A stretch of 64,000 bases of DNA from JBELHR01 sp049606855 (GTDB lineage Bacteria; Bacteroidota; Bacteroidia; Flavobacteriales; Flavobacteriaceae): contig JBMYVY010000012.1 in assembly GCA_049606855.1 (NCBI GenBank), positions 3,034 to 67,033 of the forward strand, in the 5' to 3' direction. This document shows positions 60,929-64,000 of this stretch, piece by piece. How positions within the stretch are numbered: position 1 is the first letter of the stretch; every line of letters starts with the position of its first letter. The notes under the pieces are model-generated. The model did no database searches, had not been told where the DNA came from, and was given only the letters and a program-made list of their open reading frames with translations. A program made the translations under genes and the position numbers.

Positions 60929-63900
60929 ATGAAATCAATTAAAATACTTATTGCTTTCATAGTTTTAATTTCCCTACCCGGACTATTGAATGCTCAATCC
61001 TCTACAGTACCTTCAGGGACCGGTTCCTCTGGAGATCCCTTTCAAATTTCTTCTTTAGAAAATTTGTATTGGCTCTCACAACAAAGCAGCGCCTCGACAG
61101 ATGGTAAGTATTACATTCAAACGGTAGATATTGATGCAAGCGCTACTAGTTCATGGACAAATAATTGGCCTACCAAATTAACTTTTCAAGGAAACTATAA
61201 CGGTCAGAATTACAGCATTTCAAATTTAACCTGTTCCGGTTTTTACAGTGTTGGAAACTATTATCGAACCGGCTTATTTTATGAAATAGGTGGAGGAAGT
61301 GGAACAACAGTAGTTGAAAACTTATCAATTTTAAATTCCTCATACACTTTTAGTGATTCCTCTGGACCAAATGGTATACTTTCCGGTTCAATTAAATCTG
61401 ATGTAGAGATTGACAATATTACAATTTCCGGAACACTAACAAGCTCAAGTGCCTCGGGAGTTGGGGGGCTATCCGGTGATATTGGGTATGCCTCAGATAA
61501 TGTTTCATTAAGCAATATTAATTCATCGGTGAATATTGATGCTGGAGATTCTAATTATTCAGGAGGAATAATCGGTGAAATTAGCTCAAGTTTGACTAAT
61601 CTTAGTTTTGACAATCTTAATTACACCGGTGATATTGATGGAAAATATTCAGTAGGAGGCATTTTTGGTCATGTTAGCACGGGTAATTTCACTTTAAGTA
61701 ATTCATCTACAACTTCAGTGATGACAGGTTCAGAATCTCAAGCTGGAGGTATCATAGGAGAAGTTTCCTCTCTTGCCACAGGCCTTGTTGTAGACAATTG
61801 TAGCTCCAATGTTCAAATAAGTAATAGTCATTATGCAGGGGGCTTAATTGGGTATATAGGGGGTGATGATGTTGTAGTTTCGAATTCTTACAGTTCAGGT
61901 CGCGTTGAGAGCAATTATGCGGGTTCTTGTTATTCAGGAGGTCTTATTGGTTATATAGCCTATGAAAACACCCAAGTATCAAACTGTTTTTCGACTGCCG
62001 ATGTCGTGTTAACCAATGCAGGAGGTAATGGAGCTGGAGGTCTTATAGGTCAAGTGTATGGAGGAAGTTCTTCCAATGCTGTTATATCAAATTCATATGC
62101 TTCGGGAAATATAAGTGGAAATAATAATATTTCAGGTTTCATTGGGTCTGCTGATTCCAATGTTAGCATTTCATACTCATATTCTATTGGTTCCGCATCA
62201 GGGAATTCCTCTGTTCATGGTTTTACTAGTAGTGGACCGACAATAAGCAATTCCTTTTGGGATACTGAAGCCTCAGAAAATTCAACATCAGGAGGAGGTA
62301 CAGGAAAATCGACCTCAGAAATGCAAACCGCATCAACATTTACAAATGCTGGCTGGGATGCCTTAGGAGAATCCTCAAATGGAAACGACGATTATTGGAA
62401 TTTAACTTCATCCTACAATGGGGGTTATCCGTTCTTGGAAAGATCCTCATCAGATCCTTATATTCAATTTAGCCTAACCGGAAGTAATGGATTAGAATCT
62501 GTTAGTTCTGCATCACTGTTAGTAAACCTAAATAAAACCTCCTCTTCTACCATAAGCATTGACTATTCCGTCACAGGTGGAACAGCAACAGGTTCAGGTA
62601 CAGATTACACGCTAAACAGCGGGACCCTAAACTTTTCTGCTGGGGAGACTACAAAAAACATCAGTCTTTCCTCAATTATTAATGATGCTACAACTGAAGA
62701 TGACGAAACCATTATCGTTTCATTATCCTCGCCTGTAAATGCCATTTTAGGAGGGAATTCCAAGCACACCTATACCATCGAAGATGATGACGGGGTTAAA
62801 GTTCAGTTTAATTCATCAAATTCATCAAATTTAGAATCTGTTTCCTCTACAACAATCCAAGTAGATTTAACATTTTCTAGTGCTGATGAGATTACAGTAA
62901 ATTATGAGTTATCAGGAAGCGCAGTTAACGTTCCTTTTATTTATGAATATGACCGTATTACGTTAATAAATCAAAATAATTCTATACACAATGGTGAATA
63001 CACCCGACAAAGTGAAATAAGTATTTCTTCATCGGGTCAATGGGAAAAAAACGGTTATTTTTATTTTACCCACCCTTCAAATAATACAATAGCACTAGTT
63101 TTTAAAGATGATGGCTTTGGAGGCTCATGGAATATAACGACCCTATCTTCAGGAGATTTTTCTTCAGCCCCTACCATTGGTGATTCACCATCTTACATTG
63201 CAACAAATCTGCAATCTTCTCCAACAGATATAGAGACCGTTGGTGGGGTGAAACAACCAAAAAACTCAGCAAATCATTCCTATGAATTAGTTGATGGTGT
63301 AATCCAGCAATATTCTGAACTTACCATTAGCGGATTCAGTGTTTTTGCCAATGGTGTTTACACAAGAATAGCAGAAAGAAGTTTAAATTTTTTCGGTGAA
63401 TGGGAGCAAAATGGTTTCTACTATTTTGTGAATAACGAGGATTCCGAAAAAATCATCGTACTTGAACGATTTGGATGGTCTGTGATTAAATATGATGGTG
63501 GAGATTTTTCAAGTGCTCCAGCAATTGGGAGTACTCCTCCAGTATCGTACACTTCTGCGTCATTATCATTTTCCTCAACAATATTTGAAAACTCAATTAA
63601 CCAGCCCTCTACCGACTCATATATTTCATATGCCATTGATAGTTCTGGACTAAATGCAGATTATATGCAATCCGAAGGAACATTGACTTTTAGCCCAGGT
63701 GATACTTCGGAAAATATAACAATTGGATCAATAATTGATGATAGTCTAATTGAAGGGAATGAAACAATTGTACTAACCTTAACCAATCCAACCAATGCTT
63801 TATTAGGAACGAACTCAGTTCACACCTATAGCATTGAGGATAACGAAACTTCACCAACAATTCAGTTCAACTCAACTTCTTCTACTAACGATGAAGACAC

Positions 63901-64000
63901 CGACTCTGCTGACATTCAAGTTAACCTTTCACAGGCTGCAGATAACGATGTTACCGTAGCTTATGCTATTACTGGAACAGCTACTGGTTCTGGTACGGAT
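60929..64000 (+). CDS. Large GLUG-motif/Calx-beta surface protein (3' end outside window)
   Basis: An open frame from ATG 60929 to the window edge, 1024 codons without stop. It has a signal peptide (about 1-24, LLNAQ). Residues about 60-475 carry many GLUG-type repeats (GGLIGYI, SNSYSSG, AGGLIGQV) closing with NSFWDTEASENSTSGG and TFTNAGWD. Calx-beta domains follow (about 510-620, NYSVTGGTATGSGTDY-like and ETIIVSLSSP...YTIEDDD; again about 885-975 and to the edge). Between Calx-beta units lie two copies of an unnamed module. It is probably exported by T9SS and displayed as an adhesin. The ATG has no strong promoter in sight. Confidence 0.88.
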   Translation, partial: MKSIKILIAFIVLISLPGLLNAQSSTVPSGTGSSGDPFQISSLENLYWLSQQSSASTDGKYYIQTVDIDASATSSWTNNWPTKLTFQGNYNGQNYSISNLTCSGFYSVGNYYRTGLFYEIGGGSGTTVVENLSILNSSYTFSDSSGPNGILSGSIKSDVEIDNITISGTLTSSSASGVGGLSGDIGYASDNVSLSNINSSVNIDAGDSNYSGGIIGEISSSLTNLSFDNLNYTGDIDGKYSVGGIFGHVSTGNFTLSNSSTTSVMTGSESQAGGIIGEVSSLATGLVVDNCSSNVQISNSHYAGGLIGYIGGDDVVVSNSYSSGRVESNYAGSCYSGGLIGYIAYENTQVSNCFSTADVVLTNAGGNGAGGLIGQVYGGSSSNAVISNSYASGNISGNNNISGFIGSADSNVSISYSYSIGSASGNSSVHGFTSSGPTISNSFWDTEASENSTSGGGTGKSTSEMQTASTFTNAGWDALGESSNGNDDYWNLTSSYNGGYPFLERSSSDPYIQFSLTGSNGLESVSSASLLVNLNKTSSSTISIDYSVTGGTATGSGTDYTLNSGTLNFSAGETTKNISLSSIINDATTEDDETIIVSLSSPVNAILGGNSKHTYTIEDDDGVKVQFNSSNSSNLESVSSTTIQVDLTFSSADEITVNYELSGSAVNVPFIYEYDRITLINQNNSIHNGEYTRQSEISISSSGQWEKNGYFYFTHPSNNTIALVFKDDGFGGSWNITTLSSGDFSSAPTIGDSPSYIATNLQSSPTDIETVGGVKQPKNSANHSYELVDGVIQQYSELTISGFSVFANGVYTRIAERSLNFFGEWEQNGFYYFVNNEDSEKIIVLERFGWSVIKYDGGDFSSAPAIGSTPPVSYTSASLSFSSTIFENSINQPSTDSYISYAIDSSGLNADYMQSEGTLTFSPGDTSENITIGSIIDDSLIEGNETIVLTLTNPTNALLGTNSVHTYSIEDNETSPTIQFNSTSSTNDEDTDSADIQVNLSQAADNDVTVAYAITGTATGSGTD
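62942..63190 (+). repeat. Inserted module, copy 1, in the surface protein
   Basis: Encodes about 83 residues with NGEYTR, WEKNGYFYF, a hydrophobic NTIALVFKDDG, WNITTL and GDFSSAPTIG. It is followed by a diverged copy. Confidence 0.65.
63308..63541 (+). repeat. Inserted module, copy 2, in the surface protein
   Basis: Encodes about 78 residues with NGVYTR, WEQNGFYYF, KIIVLERFG, WSVIKY and GDFSSAPAIG, lining up with copy 1 block by block, with a short gap. Confidence 0.65.

Noticed and set aside
1..64000. CRISPR array, prophage, insertion sequence or replication origin
   Set aside because: No regularly spaced repeats, integrase, transposase, dnaA boxes cluster or att-like repeats were found on reading both strands.

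Overview
The window is chromosomal DNA from a member of the Bacteroidota, most likely a marine-type Flavobacteriales (class Flavobacteriia). The evidence is AT-rich sequence, gliding genes gldB and gldC, a PorP/SprF-type protein of the type IX secretion system (T9SS), GLPGLI proteins, DUF5686 and DUF6089 proteins, a split MetH, a folK-deoxynucleoside kinase fusion, and promoters of the Bacteroidota form TTG-N19-TAnnTTTG. No insertion sequence, prophage or CRISPR array was seen, and the gene content is mostly core.

Layout. 1-1.7 kb: two tandem TlpA-like thioredoxins. 1.7-7.3 kb: accA, a drug/metabolite transporter, an LptF/G permease, tgt, rluF, tRNA-Asp and trxA. 7.4-20 kb: a sulfur amino-acid block. 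A five-gene operon on the minus strand runs from a MetX-aspartokinase-homoserine dehydrogenase fusion through a MetZ-like enzyme and two-piece MetH to MetF, behind a SAM-I riboswitch. Upstream, metY lies behind a methionine-rich leader peptide with a terminator/antiterminator, and the divergent metK lies behind a SAM-II riboswitch. 20-31 kb: an outer-membrane barrel with two GLPGLI proteins, a deoxynucleoside kinase, membrane and soluble pyrophosphatases, a DUF5686 protein and pdhB. 31.9-38.9 kb: etfBA, a bifunctional-nuclease-domain protein, a nucleoside transporter, thyA-folA and sppA. 38.9-42.4 kb: folK-dNK fusion, gldCB, nadE and an unannotated short transcription unit. 42.5-50.9 kb: dnaG-clpX-clpP, a DEAD-box helicase, tig, a hydrolase and pdxJ. 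50.9-58.6 kb: CBS protein, nadK, DUF6089, uppS, bamA, two OmpH/Skp-like chaperones and murI, an envelope-assembly operon. 58.6-64 kb: gamma carbonic anhydrase-like protein, PorP/SprF, a chalcone-isomerase-like protein and a large surface protein that runs off the window.

The most notable region is 16.7-18.7 kb. Three different RNA devices sensing methionine or SAM lie within 2 kb and control adjacent steps of one pathway. The Met-rich leader MTMSTMMMRTMRFMI overlaps a full set of alternative pairings (1:2, 2:3, 3:4) ahead of a terminator, which is the classic architecture of ribosome-mediated attenuation. Other points are DnaG and Tgt without their usual zinc ligands, multi-enzyme fusions, a perfect 8-2-8 operator-like palindrome between pdhB and etfB, and a hidden unit of about 170 nt between nadE and dnaG with a textbook promoter, a 38-codon ORF and a perfect 34-nt palindromic terminator.
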